From contig NZ_CP030850.1 in the NCBI RefSeq assembly GCF_003325355.1, positions 1,798,001 to 1,862,000 of the forward strand: 64,000 nucleotides of DNA, in the 5' to 3' direction. Both the position numbers and the translations under genes were made by a program. Each line of letters opens with the position of its first letter. Within the stretch, counting starts at the first letter, position 1. The stretch is from Runella rosea. Lineage in GTDB: Bacteria > Bacteroidota > Bacteroidia > Cytophagales > Spirosomataceae. The notes below the pieces were generated by a model. It had not been told where the DNA came from. It ran no database searches and worked only from the letters and a program-made list of their open reading frames with translations. Shown here piece after piece: positions 1-8,715 of this stretch.

Positions 1-134
1 TATTCTTCCATCTGCATTGGGCGCGGAACCAGCCCCAACGAGCGTTGAAGCGCGTCGTAGTCAGCCGCGTGTAGTTGCAATTGGGTAGTATTGAGCGGAA
101 TTAACCGCAAACGAGTTGATTCTAACTGAAACAT
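1..134 (-). CDS. GNAT-family N-acetyltransferase, N-terminal fragment
   Basis: Only the first 44 codons are in the window; the gene runs off the left edge. The reverse strand reads from an ATG at 134-132 and begins MFQLESTRLRLIPLNTTQLQ. The pattern L-E-S/T-x-R-L-R-L-x-P-L is the usual opening strand of Rim-type and spectinomycin-type GNAT acetyltransferases, which transfer an acetyl group from acetyl-CoA to an amine. The acetyl-CoA binding motif lies outside the window, so neither substrate nor completeness can be judged. The call rests only on the N-terminal motif and the uninterrupted frame. Confidence 0.6.
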   Translation of the reverse strand, partial: MFQLESTRLRLIPLNTTQLQLHAADYDALQRSLGLVPRPMQMEE

Positions 135-303
135 GGGAAAAGATTAGTTGGACGTAAACAATACAGTTATGCTTTGTGAAATGTATCCACAAAGTAATCA
201 ATACGGCTCAGCGCCGTTACGCCACCCTATCAGGCAATGAGATGAAAGTTGTGAGTTGCAGAGGCAATAAAGTTAGATTGCGTAACAAAGGTAAAAAAAT
301 GTC

Positions 304-311
304 TACTTTTG
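304..311 (+). promoter_or_regulatory. Bacteroidota -7 promoter motif TACTTTTG
   Basis: A perfect match to TAnnTTTG lies 80 bp upstream of the oxygenase start at 391. A TTG at 278-280, about 23 bp upstream, could be the -33 element. This is a motif match only. Confidence 0.4.
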
Positions 312-390
312 AGCAAGGATAGCAACAAAGCTTCTCCCCTAACCGTTGAGAGTCATTTGTTGGAAGACAACTTGGTTATCAATACAAACT

Positions 391-984
391 ATGGAATTGT
401 TTGATAATCTGATGGATAGTCTTTCTGGGCAGAGCTACGGAGTGATTGATTCTTTTCTGACCTCCGAAGAAATAAATGGCTTGGTCATTAATCTTAGAAA
501 ACGCCACGCCGCGGGCAGTTTTAAGGAAGCGGGCATTGGGCAGGGCAGTGGCCAGCATATCCAAGTCCTAGTGCGAGGCGACCAAATTTTGTGGTTAGAG
601 GAATTTTCGGTCGTTGAAATAGAGCAGGTTTACTACAAAAAAATCAACGCGCTGATTCAAAGCCTCAATCAAAGCTGTTATTTGGGCCTGAAAGATTTTG
701 AGTTTCACTACGCATTGTACCCCATCGGGGCTTTTTATAAACGCCACCTCGACCGTTTCAAAACCGATTCGCACCGCAAAATATCAGTCGTCTGTTATTT
801 GAATGAGGATTGGCAGGCCACTGATGGCGGCGAGTTGGTGATTTATTTGCCTAATAAACCACCCGTCAAAATCTCCCCCGTTGGCGGCAGATTGGTTTGC
901 TTTGAAGCCGATATATTGGAGCATGAAGTTCTTCCCGCTACGCACGAGCGCCTCAGTTTGACGGGCTGGCTCAAAACCTATTAA
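391..984 (+). CDS. 2OG-Fe(II) oxygenase (prolyl 4-hydroxylase / SM-20 type)
   Basis: A 197-residue protein of the iron- and 2-oxoglutarate-dependent dioxygenase family. The double-stranded beta-helix ligands are visible: the HxD pair in RHLDRF (H119, D121), the distal His in LEHEV (H178), and Arg187 in HERLSL, which would bind 2-oxoglutarate. The SM-20/EGL-9-like arrangement suggests hydroxylation of a protein side chain, but the substrate cannot be read from the sequence. The ATG at 391 (MELFDNL) is preferred over an in-frame TTG at 346 because the family fold begins shortly after it. The gene stands alone, with a -7 motif 80 bp upstream. Cytoplasmic; no signal peptide. Confidence 0.8.
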   Translation: MELFDNLMDSLSGQSYGVIDSFLTSEEINGLVINLRKRHAAGSFKEAGIGQGSGQHIQVLVRGDQILWLEEFSVVEIEQVYYKKINALIQSLNQSCYLGLKDFEFHYALYPIGAFYKRHLDRFKTDSHRKISVVCYLNEDWQATDGGELVIYLPNKPPVKISPVGGRLVCFEADILEHEVLPATHERLSLTGWLKTY

Positions 985-1180
985 TAAAAATGAAAATTCA
1001 AAAACACCCCCATAAACAATTGATCATCAAAGGCAACAAGTGTTTTTCTGATAAATTTTCAATCTCTATTTTTCCAAAATCAATGAACCAATATTTACAA
1101 AATAGGTTAGCTTTTGTGAATTAAGTGCTTTTTAAGAAATACAAAAATAAATTCCTTTATTTTTCAACTTCCTAACCGTT

Positions 1181-2131
1181 ATGCCGCGCTGTTATCGTTT
1201 AGTTTTCGTTTTACCATTATTATTTTTTAGCCTGCATTCCACCATGTCGCGTTCCCAAACCGTCATTTCTCTTTGGTCCAATGGACAGATGCCCAATGAT
1301 TTACAAAATCGCTCAGTTCAAGAAAAAATCGAAGTAGGCAACGACGGTATTTTACGAATCAGCAATATTGTTTTTCCAACGCTTTCGGTCTATGTTCCTA
1401 CCACTCCCAATGGTGCGGCGGTGATGATATGCCCAGGCGGCGGCTACGCTATCGAAGCATCGGGCCATGAGGGTGTAGATGTGGCAAAGTGGTTCAATAG
1501 CATCGGTGTGACGGCATTTGTATTGAAATATCGATTACCCGACGATAAACTTTGGTCTAACAAACACGAAGTGGCCCTTCAGGATGCCCTTCAGGGTATT
1601 AAAATAATTCGGGAAAGCGCCGATAAATACAAGATTGACCCCAATCGTATTGGCATTATGGGCTTTTCGGCAGGGGGACATTTGGCCGCCACAGTCAGCA
1701 CGCTTTGGCATCAGGCCAAAGAATTAAAAGGCTTCGAAAATCTGTCTGACGCGCAAGCGTGCAAGCCTAATTTCTCCATTTTGATGTATCCCGTGATTAC
1801 TTCGGGCCCATTTAAGCACGCGGGGTCATTTGAAAGATTATTTGGAAAAACGCCTTCACCTGAACAATTAGAGCATTATTCGGCCGAAAAACAGGTATCC
1901 GCCCAAACGCCTCCTACCCTACTCGTCCACGCCACCGACGATAAAGGAGTACCCGTAGAGAACAGTATGTTGTATTATGACGCCCTTCGCAAACTTCGCA
2001 TTCCCGCGTCAATGCTACTTTACGAAAACGGTGGACATGGGTTTGGACTGGCAAAAAAACTCAAAGGCTCGGTACATAGTTGGCCAGAAAGCTGCCATCA
2101 ATGGCTGGTTGGAATGGGATATATTCAATAA
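1181..2131 (+). CDS. Secreted alpha/beta-hydrolase, acetylesterase / BD-FAE-like
   Basis: A 316-residue alpha/beta-hydrolase with a hydrophobic N-terminal signal peptide (about residues 1-26). The oxyanion-type turn CPGGGY occurs near residue 88. The nucleophile elbow GFSAGGH gives Ser163, the acid is Asp253 in HATDDKGVP, and the base is His286 in GGHGFG, so the catalytic triad is complete. Family members deacetylate xylo-oligosaccharides or hydrolyse other small esters in the periplasm. The substrate is an inference. The gene is monocistronic and ends at a strong hairpin shared with the convergent glycosyltransferase gene. Upstream, a TAGCTTTTG near 1107 is a near match to the -7 motif. Confidence 0.8.
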   Translation: MPRCYRLVFVLPLLFFSLHSTMSRSQTVISLWSNGQMPNDLQNRSVQEKIEVGNDGILRISNIVFPTLSVYVPTTPNGAAVMICPGGGYAIEASGHEGVDVAKWFNSIGVTAFVLKYRLPDDKLWSNKHEVALQDALQGIKIIRESADKYKIDPNRIGIMGFSAGGHLAATVSTLWHQAKELKGFENLSDAQACKPNFSILMYPVITSGPFKHAGSFERLFGKTPSPEQLEHYSAEKQVSAQTPPTLLVHATDDKGVPVENSMLYYDALRKLRIPASMLLYENGGHGFGLAKKLKGSVHSWPESCHQWLVGMGYIQ

Positions 2132-2151
2132 AACGGGAATAATCCCAATGA

Positions 2152-2192
2152 GGCGCGGCCTTTGATGCATTATGTTCATCAAAGGCCGCGCC
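2152..2192. terminator. Bidirectional hairpin terminator
   Basis: Perfect 16-bp arms (2152-2167 and 2177-2192) around a 9-nt loop, followed by ATTTTTA on the plus strand. It sits between the convergent esterase and glycosyltransferase genes and overlaps neither coding end. Confidence 0.85.
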
Positions 2193-2197
2193 GATTT

Positions 2198-3097
2198 TTA
2201 CCAAAAGTATAATCGTATTCGGTCTAAAAACACTTTAAATTTAAACCGAAATATGTCTGAATTGGAGGTAAATGAATTGGATACGGCAAAACTTGTACGA
2301 TTTTTACTGTAAAAATTGAGGTAAAAGTCGTAGAAAGTACGGGCGGTTACGCCCCATTTTCTCAGAAACTGCTTCCGGCCTGGATTATGGGTAATACGGC
2401 TAACAGACTTAGAACCAAAATGATAGACCAAACTATTGCCGATTCCCTTAAAATTCCGAATGCCCACTTCCCACATTTTACGGCTAATGTCAGGGTCAGA
2501 ATACATACCTGGGCTGAATTCAATGCTGAATCCACCAATCAGGTTCCACGTATGGCGGTGCATCACGCTGGGCGGAAATGAAGCCCCCTGCCAATCAGCC
2601 ACGGCCAAGTTCTTATATTCTTTCAATAGTTTATTTTCCTGAAAATTTTGCAGTGAATCGCCATAATCATGGCCGCCGATTACGTAACCGTAGGGGTTGG
2701 GATGCCGCTCTATCTGCGTGCCTGAAAAATAAAAATCATCTTTTCCGTAGTCTTTAATAGCCTGAAACAGATGAGTATCCCAGTCGGGACAGGCATACAT
2801 GTCATCGTTCATGTAGAGCACATAATCCGCTTGGGTTAACGAAAAAGCGGCGTTACAGCCCATACATATACCTACATTTTCGGCTGAAATACTGTAATCT
2901 ATCCCTTCTTTTTTTGCCCACTCGGGCGTGCCGTCTTTGCCTTCATTGATGTGCAAAACAATTTGATGAGGATACGCAGAGTTTTGGCGGATGCTCCTGA
3001 TGCAGGTTTGTAAGTAGGACAGATTATTCCACGTAGGAATGATGATGGAAAACAAAGGCGAGGGGGATACCTTCGAACTTTTTACATATTCGATCAT
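2198..3097 (-). CDS. Glycosyltransferase family 2
   Basis: A 299-residue GT-A fold glycosyltransferase. The N-terminus FSIIIPTWNN (residues 16-25) is the nucleotide-sugar-binding strand of GT2 enzymes. The metal-binding acidic pair is seen in YMNDDM (D98-D99), after the ENVG motif (residues 73-76). There are no membrane helices, so the enzyme is probably cytoplasmic and acts on cell-surface polysaccharide or glycolipid. The sugar and acceptor cannot be inferred. The gene is alone on its strand, without other glycosyltransferases beside it, which argues against membership in a local polysaccharide cluster. Confidence 0.85.
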   Translation of the reverse strand: MIEYVKSSKVSPSPLFSIIIPTWNNLSYLQTCIRSIRQNSAYPHQIVLHINEGKDGTPEWAKKEGIDYSISAENVGICMGCNAAFSLTQADYVLYMNDDMYACPDWDTHLFQAIKDYGKDDFYFSGTQIERHPNPYGYVIGGHDYGDSLQNFQENKLLKEYKNLAVADWQGASFPPSVMHRHTWNLIGGFSIEFSPGMYSDPDISRKMWEVGIRNFKGIGNSLVYHFGSKSVSRITHNPGRKQFLRKWGVTARTFYDFYLNFYSKNRTSFAVSNSFTSNSDIFRFKFKVFLDRIRLYFW

Positions 3098-3240
3098 GAC
3101 AGAATTAATAATGGTGGCGGAATAACATACAATCTATAAGCCCCTACGCACAACCACTTCAATTTGTTGCACTCAACCCTCATTTTTTTACAAAAAGACC
3201 GATAGGATAACCTCCCCACCAATCAGCCCTAAAAAATGAA

Positions 3241-3267
3241 CGCCGACAAGGTTAAACCCTGCCGGCG
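3241..3267 (-). terminator. Hairpin terminator for the GH65 gene
   Basis: An imperfect 11-bp stem (CGCCG...CGGCG, two mismatches) with a 5-nt loop lies 24 bp past the stop codon of the GH65 gene. On the minus strand it is followed by TTCATTTTTT. Confidence 0.65.
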
Positions 3268-3290
3268 TCTGCAATATAAATTGTTTATAT

Positions 3291-5612
3291 CTACTTTTTT
3301 ACCGTGATTATGAGCGTCCTATGACCATTTGCTTCTAATTCTACCAAATTTTCGTTGACGGCAAACGACACGGGTAGGTTCGAAAAATTCTCCACTTCGA
3401 TTGCTTCAGGCTTGACCGAAACCCGAATTATCTGTCCCTTGAAAGTAATCCGAAACGAATATCCTTGCCATTGGTCGGGCAAATAAGGCGCAAACGAAAG
3501 CACGCCGTTTCGAATCCGCATCCCCGCAAAACCTTTGATGACCGACATCCACGTTCCCGCCATACTTGTAATGTGCAAACCATCTTCTGTATCGTTGTTG
3601 TAATCGTCGAGGTCAAGGCGTGAGGTACGCAGGTACATTTCGTAGGCTTTTTCTTTGTAACCCAACATCGCCGCCAAAATCACGTGTACACACGGCGACA
3701 GCGACGACTCATGCACGGTCATAGGCTCGTAGAAATCAAAGTTTCGACGGATGGTGTCGAGGTCAAAATCTTCCTCAAAGAAGTACAACCCCTGAAGCAC
3801 GTCGGCCTGCTTGATAAAACAACTGCGCAGAATCCGATCCCACGACCATTTTTGGTTGATGGGCCGGTGCTCGGTGATGTCGTCGACAGTGAGTAATTCT
3901 TTATCCAGAAACCCATCTTGCTGCAAATACACCTGCCGCTGGGCATCATAAGGGTAATGCATATTGTCAATGATATGCTGCCATTTAGCAGTTTCAACCT
4001 CAAAATCAAAATTGATTTTTTGCAACAATTCACTCACTTCTGACTTCCAGCTCCTGATTCCTTCCAACGTAAACCGCAAACACCACACCGCCAAGTAATT
4101 GGTGTAGAAGTTATTGTTAACGTTGTTTTCATATTCGTTGGGCCCCGTTACGCCGAGCATGACATATTTTTGTTTATCGCTCGACCAATTGACCCGCTGC
4201 GCCCAGAAACGCGCAATGCCAATCAAGACTTCCAAACCGTATTCGGCCAAATAACCCTCATCGCCTGTGTGCCGAATGTAATCATAAATGGCATACGCAA
4301 TGGCTCCGTTGCGGTGGATTTCTTCAAAGGTAATTTCCCATTCGTTGTGGCATTCTTCGCCCGTCATGGTCACCATCGGGTACAGGGCGGCACCGTCTTT
4401 AAAGCCCAAATTAGCCGCATTTTCGATGGCTTTTTGTAGGTGCTTATGACGGTAAATAAGCAGATTACGCGCTACTTTTTGGTCGGCAGTTGCCAAATAA
4501 AAAGGTAAACAGTAGGCTTCCGTGTCCCAATAGGTACTGCCGCCGTATTTCTCACCCGTAAAGCCCTTTGGGCCGATGTTGAGGCGGTCGTCCTCGCCGG
4601 TGTAGGTTTGTTCGAGTTGAAAAATATTAAAGCGAATCCCCTGCTGCGCGGCATCATCGCCTTCAATGACAATATCGTTTTTGTCCCAACGCTCCGCCCA
4701 TGCTTCTATCTGCTCGGCCTTCATTTGCGCAAAACCTTTGTCGGCAATTCGCTCAACATAGGCCTTAGCGTTAGCGAGTAACCGGTCGGTCGGATGATTT
4801 AAAGACGCCAGATTTACGGCATATTTATACAACGCCACTTCTTCACCCGCTTTGGCTTCTATTTCTACCTTGCAGGCCACAAACTTCTCCGCCTTAACGG
4901 GTTTAGATTGAAAATCAACGGGTTCGCCATTAAGGGTAAGGTCTATTTTCATTCCCGTACAGACGTTGAAAAGCTCCGTCTTAAACGGCGTATCCTTGGT
5001 TCGCATTTCTAGATACGCTTCTCCAAAGGCGGTTTCCTTACGGATTTCGTCCCAGAATTTTTCGCCGTAATTGGAGTCTTTGTTGCTTATATCCCCGTCT
5101 AAGTAAGGCGTGAGGGTTATTTTTCCGTCAAAATTGAGTAGCGTAATGGCGTAGCGAATCGCCCCCGCTTCGTCGTCGACAATGCTACAAAACCGCTGAG
5201 AATGAACACGTACCTGCTTCCCGTCCGACAGGGAGGCCACGAAGGTACGCTCCAATATCCCCTCTTTCATGTTGAGTACCCGCGAATATTCGGAGACGGG
5301 GCACAGGCCCAAATCAAGCGTTTCACCGTCGATTTGCACGTCAATGCCAATCCAATTGCAGGCATTGAGGACTTTGGCGAAGTAGCGCGGATAGCCGTTT
5401 TTCCACCAGCCTACGCGGGTCTTATCGGGATAAAAAACCCCCGCTACGTAGTTTCCGAGCAGGGTTTTTCCCGTAAATTTTTCTTCAAAATTACCACGTT
5501 GCCCCATGCGGCCGTTGCCAAGGCTCGTGAGGCTTTCGGTGATTTCGTTGTATTCGGCATAAAAGCCATCTTCAATAATACACCAAGGGTCGTGCTTTAT
5601 ATAATTTTTCAT
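3291..5612 (-). CDS. Glycoside hydrolase family 65 phosphorylase (maltose/kojibiose type)
   Basis: A 773-residue GH65 enzyme of full length. The N-terminal beta-sandwich (about 1-270) is followed by the (alpha/alpha)6 barrel. The general acid is Glu493 in GVTGPNEYENN, matching the GPDEY motif of maltose and kojibiose phosphorylases. YWDTEAY (361-367) lines the sugar site. Family members use phosphate to split an alpha-glucosyl disaccharide, releasing beta-glucose 1-phosphate. No signal peptide is present, so it is cytoplasmic. The usual partner gene, beta-phosphoglucomutase, is not next to it. Linkage specificity cannot be told from sequence by eye. Confidence 0.85.
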   Translation of the reverse strand: MKNYIKHDPWCIIEDGFYAEYNEITESLTSLGNGRMGQRGNFEEKFTGKTLLGNYVAGVFYPDKTRVGWWKNGYPRYFAKVLNACNWIGIDVQIDGETLDLGLCPVSEYSRVLNMKEGILERTFVASLSDGKQVRVHSQRFCSIVDDEAGAIRYAITLLNFDGKITLTPYLDGDISNKDSNYGEKFWDEIRKETAFGEAYLEMRTKDTPFKTELFNVCTGMKIDLTLNGEPVDFQSKPVKAEKFVACKVEIEAKAGEEVALYKYAVNLASLNHPTDRLLANAKAYVERIADKGFAQMKAEQIEAWAERWDKNDIVIEGDDAAQQGIRFNIFQLEQTYTGEDDRLNIGPKGFTGEKYGGSTYWDTEAYCLPFYLATADQKVARNLLIYRHKHLQKAIENAANLGFKDGAALYPMVTMTGEECHNEWEITFEEIHRNGAIAYAIYDYIRHTGDEGYLAEYGLEVLIGIARFWAQRVNWSSDKQKYVMLGVTGPNEYENNVNNNFYTNYLAVWCLRFTLEGIRSWKSEVSELLQKINFDFEVETAKWQHIIDNMHYPYDAQRQVYLQQDGFLDKELLTVDDITEHRPINQKWSWDRILRSCFIKQADVLQGLYFFEEDFDLDTIRRNFDFYEPMTVHESSLSPCVHVILAAMLGYKEKAYEMYLRTSRLDLDDYNNDTEDGLHITSMAGTWMSVIKGFAGMRIRNGVLSFAPYLPDQWQGYSFRITFKGQIIRVSVKPEAIEVENFSNLPVSFAVNENLVELEANGHRTLIITVKK

Positions 5613-6014
5613 TGGGACAAGGTCAGTTGAAGCCCCAAAAGTAGAAATTTACCACGAAGGTTTTTGTATCTATTTTGTCAATAATTAACAATATGTTGAC
5701 TCTTTAGGACAAAAACAGCTCACTGGTTTGAACTTAAACAATTGTACTTTTTGACTTATTCTTCCTTTTCAAAAGCCCTTACTTTTTGAGTACGCAACGC
5801 AATTTTTTGTATTATTAAACATACTTTTCTGCATTCATTGTGCATTAAAACAATCATTTCACCGGCAAATAGGTAGGTTTCACCGAGATTATAGCCCTTA
5901 AACACCCTACACATTTTTTAAAACCGATTATTTTTTTATAATTTTATCAGCATTACTCCTCCGTTTGAAAAGCTCTCAAAATTGAATTTTTTCAATGAAA
6001 AGGCTTATCCATTC
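5613..6014. other. Divergent intergenic region between the GH65 and Crp/Fnr genes
   Basis: About 400 bp, AT-rich, with no coding potential seen. It holds the GH65 promoter motif at 5636-5643. GTCAA near 5677 and TTGAC near 5697 form a widely spaced inverted repeat that could be a regulator site, but it is weak. In-frame non-ATG extension of the regulator gene is possible from a TTG at 5982. Confidence 0.5.
5636..5643 (-). promoter_or_regulatory. -7 promoter motif TACTTTTG for the GH65 gene
   Basis: The plus strand reads CAAAAGTA, a perfect TAnnTTTG on the minus strand, 24 bp upstream of the GH65 ATG. No clear -33 TTTG was found. Confidence 0.5.
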
Positions 6015-6659
6015 ATGTCACCATTTTTTTTAGGAACAGCACCATTTGTTTCTGGCGAGATTTTTGAAACTATTGAGAGATACGCATTGCAAACCGACGA
6101 CTGTAAAATCGCATTTGCAAAATGCCTCGACATTCATTCGCTTTCAGAGCTGGAATTGCTCGTTCAGGAAGGGCACACCAACGACCGTATGTATTGGATT
6201 GAATCAGGGTTAGTACGTTCTTTTTATGATACTGATACTGATACTGATACTGATACTGATACTGATACTAATGATATAACGACGGGTCTTTACCAAGAAG
6301 GAGATTTCTTTTGCGTGTTCAGCAGTTTTTTTTCTCAAAAACCCTCCACAGAATCTATCTGTACCGAAGAGCCTAGCGTTTTGTATTCGATAGGATTTGA
6401 GGATTTGCAACGCCTTTTTGGCCTGTATCCAGAGCTAAGCCACGCTTTTTGCGGTTTGTACGGTCATTTGTTAGAATTACATCACGCTCGTGCGGCTTTG
6501 CTTCGTTATCGTACGCCCCATGAGCGATATGAAGCATTTTTGGCACATCATCCGAATTTACCCAATCGCCTGAAGGTAAAGCACATCGCATCTTATCTAG
6601 GCATTCACCGCGTGACGCTGTGTAAAATACGAAAGCAGCTCACCCACAAAAAAGCATAA
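6015..6659 (+). CDS. Crp/Fnr-family transcription regulator with an Asp-Thr repeat
   Basis: A 214-residue regulator. The N-terminal cyclic-nucleotide-binding-like beta-roll contains MYWIESGLVRSFY (59-71) and YQEGDFF. The C-terminal winged helix (about 165-214) includes LKVKHIASYLGIHRVTLCKIRK, in which the recognition helix can be seen. Cytoplasmic. Residues 72-85 are seven Asp-Thr pairs encoded by seven tandem GATACT units, replacing the short turn normally present between two beta strands. The ATG at 6015 is preferred; a TTG at 5982 would add 11 residues. The ligand is unknown; many Bacteroidota members have lost cAMP-binding residues. It has no obvious co-transcribed partner. Confidence 0.8.
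   Translation: MSPFFLGTAPFVSGEIFETIERYALQTDDCKIAFAKCLDIHSLSELELLVQEGHTNDRMYWIESGLVRSFYDTDTDTDTDTDTDTNDITTGLYQEGDFFCVFSSFFSQKPSTESICTEEPSVLYSIGFEDLQRLFGLYPELSHAFCGLYGHLLELHHARAALLRYRTPHERYEAFLAHHPNLPNRLKVKHIASYLGIHRVTLCKIRKQLTHKKA
6228..6269 (+). repeat. Hexanucleotide tandem repeat (GATACT)x7
   Basis: Seven perfect 6-bp units followed by the variant AATGAT. Because the unit is 6 bp, gain or loss of copies would lengthen or shorten an Asp-Thr run without a frameshift. Confidence 0.95.
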
Positions 6660-6680
6660 CTTTTGACACTTGCTGTATTT

Positions 6681-6696
6681 GGTAGTTTAAACTACC
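6681..6696. repeat. Perfect 16-bp palindrome
   Basis: GGTAGTTTAAACTACC lies 22 bp after the regulator stop codon and is followed by TTGGGTTTTT. It could be part of a terminator or an operator for the downstream lipoprotein gene. A second, imperfect hairpin (AAGCC...GGCTT, about 6735-6770) follows. Confidence 0.5.
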
Positions 6697-6810
6697 TTGG
6701 GTTTTTGAAAATAGTTATTTGATTTGTAACAAGTAAGCCCCCCAAACATCTTGGCGGACGTGGGAGGCTTATGAGTCTAATCGTTTCATAAATTAAACCA
6801 ACACAAAAGT

Positions 6811-7944
6811 ATGAAAAAGTTAGTGTTTTTTGTAAGTCTTGCATCCTTGTTTTATTCATGTAATAAAAATGATGCTATCCCTGATTCAATCACTCAGGAA
6901 CAACTATTAATTCCTCAAACAGCATACGCTATTTCTGATGTCTCATCTGCGCGAGTAACTGCCACAGAGACTATTGAAGCAGAGGAGTTTGCCAAATTAT
7001 TGGCTTTATCATTAAAACAAAAAGATATTCGAGCCTTTCTTAAACAAGAAGCTAACAAAACATTTGATGGTGATTTTGATATTTTAGTAAGTAGAGTAGC
7101 TGAATTCAAAATCGGAAATGATAAATTTTCTGAAAGAATTAAGAAAAACGCTCCAAATGGTTATGCCAAAGGAAAAGAAGTGTTTGATAATGCCATAAAA
7201 AACGAAAAATTAAACATCTCTATTCCCATATTGATTGATAATTGGGATGATTCCCGTCAACAACCTTTAGTAGCAGTTGCAATTGGCGTTAGTGAGAAAG
7301 AAACAAAATACTTAAAAGCATTCGACTCAAATGGCAAAACCTATTTGCTAGATGCAAAGGCAGAACCCAATGTCCCTGTGATTGTAGTTGGTAACAATGA
7401 ACGATTGAACTATGACACAAAAACCAAAAAAACCAAAAATGCCAGAACATCTGGTAACTACGAGAAAATCACTTGGATTAAATGTCCAAATTTAGGCGCT
7501 ATAGAATCATGGTATTACGGTGCACCAGAGTTACGATTTGAAGGAGTTGTCTATAATGATTCATTTTCCTCAGCATTTCTTGCTTTTACAAAAATGGAAT
7601 ATCCGCCAAGTAGAAGCCATGCTTCCAATGGTTATACACTATCCGCTTGGACGCAAACATTAAATCTTTTTGAGTGGTATTTTGATGCAAACCATGGACC
7701 AGATTATTATATCCAATCTTATGAAATTGATGACGATGGTACAACTCAAGAATTTACAGTTGGGGTTACACAGGGTACAAAAGCAAGTGGTGCAGGTATA
7801 GAAGGTAGTTCATCCCAAACGGCATCGTTCAAGTTGACTTACAAGGCACAAGACAAAAAGCTTGCAGGCGAGTTAATTCATTATACAAAATCCTCACCGA
7901 GTTCAATTAGTGATGGAAGCATTCAATTTACACTTGAAAATTAA
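6811..7944 (+). CDS. Lipoprotein of unknown function
   Basis: A 377-residue protein with a lipoprotein signal: MKKLVFF, a hydrophobic core, and the lipobox FYSC with Cys17 as the lipidated residue. Asp and Asn follow within four residues of the Cys. The mature part is hydrophilic and rich in Lys, Thr, Ser and Asn. Residues 230-377 look beta-rich and may form a separate domain. I do not recognise the family. It starts an AT-rich block of three unrecognised genes that differs in base composition from its neighbours and may have been acquired. A strong hairpin follows the stop codon, so it is probably its own transcript. Confidence 0.75.
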   Translation: MKKLVFFVSLASLFYSCNKNDAIPDSITQEQLLIPQTAYAISDVSSARVTATETIEAEEFAKLLALSLKQKDIRAFLKQEANKTFDGDFDILVSRVAEFKIGNDKFSERIKKNAPNGYAKGKEVFDNAIKNEKLNISIPILIDNWDDSRQQPLVAVAIGVSEKETKYLKAFDSNGKTYLLDAKAEPNVPVIVVGNNERLNYDTKTKKTKNARTSGNYEKITWIKCPNLGAIESWYYGAPELRFEGVVYNDSFSSAFLAFTKMEYPPSRSHASNGYTLSAWTQTLNLFEWYFDANHGPDYYIQSYEIDDDGTTQEFTVGVTQGTKASGAGIEGSSSQTASFKLTYKAQDKKLAGELIHYTKSSPSSISDGSIQFTLEN

Positions 7945-7954
7945 CAATTAATTC

Positions 7955-7991
7955 ACAACGTAACCGGTTTAAATTAAACTGGTTACGTTGT
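7955..7991 (+). terminator. Hairpin terminator
   Basis: 17-bp arms (7955-7971 and 7975-7991, one G-U pair) with a 3-nt loop, directly after the first lipoprotein gene. The downstream tract is only moderately T-rich (ACAAACTTT). Confidence 0.7.
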
Positions 7992-8006
7992 ACAAACTTT
8001 AAAAAA

Positions 8007-8441
8007 ATGGCAAAAATCTTTTATTTATTTCTCCTGTTAGGAATTATCGGAATCTCTTGTAAACCCGACTACGTTACAGTAGGTAAAAAGTTGGAAGGTT
8101 CTTGGCGTTTAGAACGGTTTCAATACACAGATACCAATAATCAGTTAATAGTTAACGATGCCCCTCCTAAAATCATTTTGAATTTTACCGATTCTAAAAG
8201 GAATGGCAATTTATCGGTGGGCTCTGTCTCTTATCCATTTGAATATAACTTTGGCCCTGATCAATGTAATATAGATTTACAGGATGAAACCACTTTGCCG
8301 TTAGAGGCTATTGGAAAAGTTCAAGTTTACTCGTACGCGTTCAAAGACAAGAAGAATATTCAATTTACCATTGATAAGGAATATCACTACACGACCAAAA
8401 GAGTGATAAAGAATGTTGAATATTTTTTTTCAAAGCAGTAG
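8007..8441 (+). CDS. Small lipocalin-like lipoprotein
   Basis: A 144-residue protein with a lipoprotein signal peptide ending in the lipobox GISC (Cys18). The mature part opens with KKLEGSWRLERFQ, resembling the G-x-W motif of bacterial lipocalin-like domains, and continues with alternating strand-like segments to a C-terminal YFFSKQ. That fits a single small beta-barrel or sandwich at the inner face of the envelope. Ligand and role are unknown. It lies 15 bp after the terminator of the preceding lipoprotein gene and is followed, 217 bp on, by a second strong hairpin. It therefore seems to be transcribed alone or by read-through. Confidence 0.65.
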   Translation: MAKIFYLFLLLGIIGISCKPDYVTVGKKLEGSWRLERFQYTDTNNQLIVNDAPPKIILNFTDSKRNGNLSVGSVSYPFEYNFGPDQCNIDLQDETTLPLEAIGKVQVYSYAFKDKKNIQFTIDKEYHYTTKRVIKNVEYFFSKQ

Positions 8442-8657
8442 CTTTTCCTCATCAGAGTGTAGTTGTACAATCCATAAAGTAGATAAAATCTCTACGATAT
8501 GCGAACCATGCAACAAAGCCCCTGAAAATGGAAAACTAAAACAGTTTTCGCTGTTTCCCATTGTTCCTTCCGTTGGGTATGAAAGGAGATTTTAGGTACA
8601 TTAAATCCTTTTTATTCAACTATTGGGTTTCTGAATGCAGCAATTAAAAATATCACC

Positions 8658-8708
8658 AAAAGTAAGTGCCTACGGATGTTTCATTTATGCCTGTAGGCAC
8701 TTACTTTT
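8658..8708 (+). terminator. Hairpin terminator after the small lipoprotein gene
   Basis: Perfect 16-bp arms (8658-8673 and 8693-8708) around a 19-nt loop; the second arm ends in TTACTTTTTAAA. It lies just upstream of the next gene and shows that upstream in-frame codons of that gene are not its true start. Confidence 0.75.
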
Positions 8709-8715
8709 TAAATGT

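Noticed and set aside
6228..6269. GATACT repeat as part of a CRISPR array
   Set aside because: The units are 6 bp, directly adjacent, without spacers, and inside a coding frame.
8413..8595. Short open frame of 60 codons after the small lipoprotein
   Set aside because: It overlaps the end of the lipoprotein gene, has no family resemblance and no convincing start context.
8635..8715. Longer N-terminus for the 280-residue hypothetical protein
   Set aside because: The extra codons cross a 16-bp perfect terminator hairpin; the ATG at 8716 is a better start.
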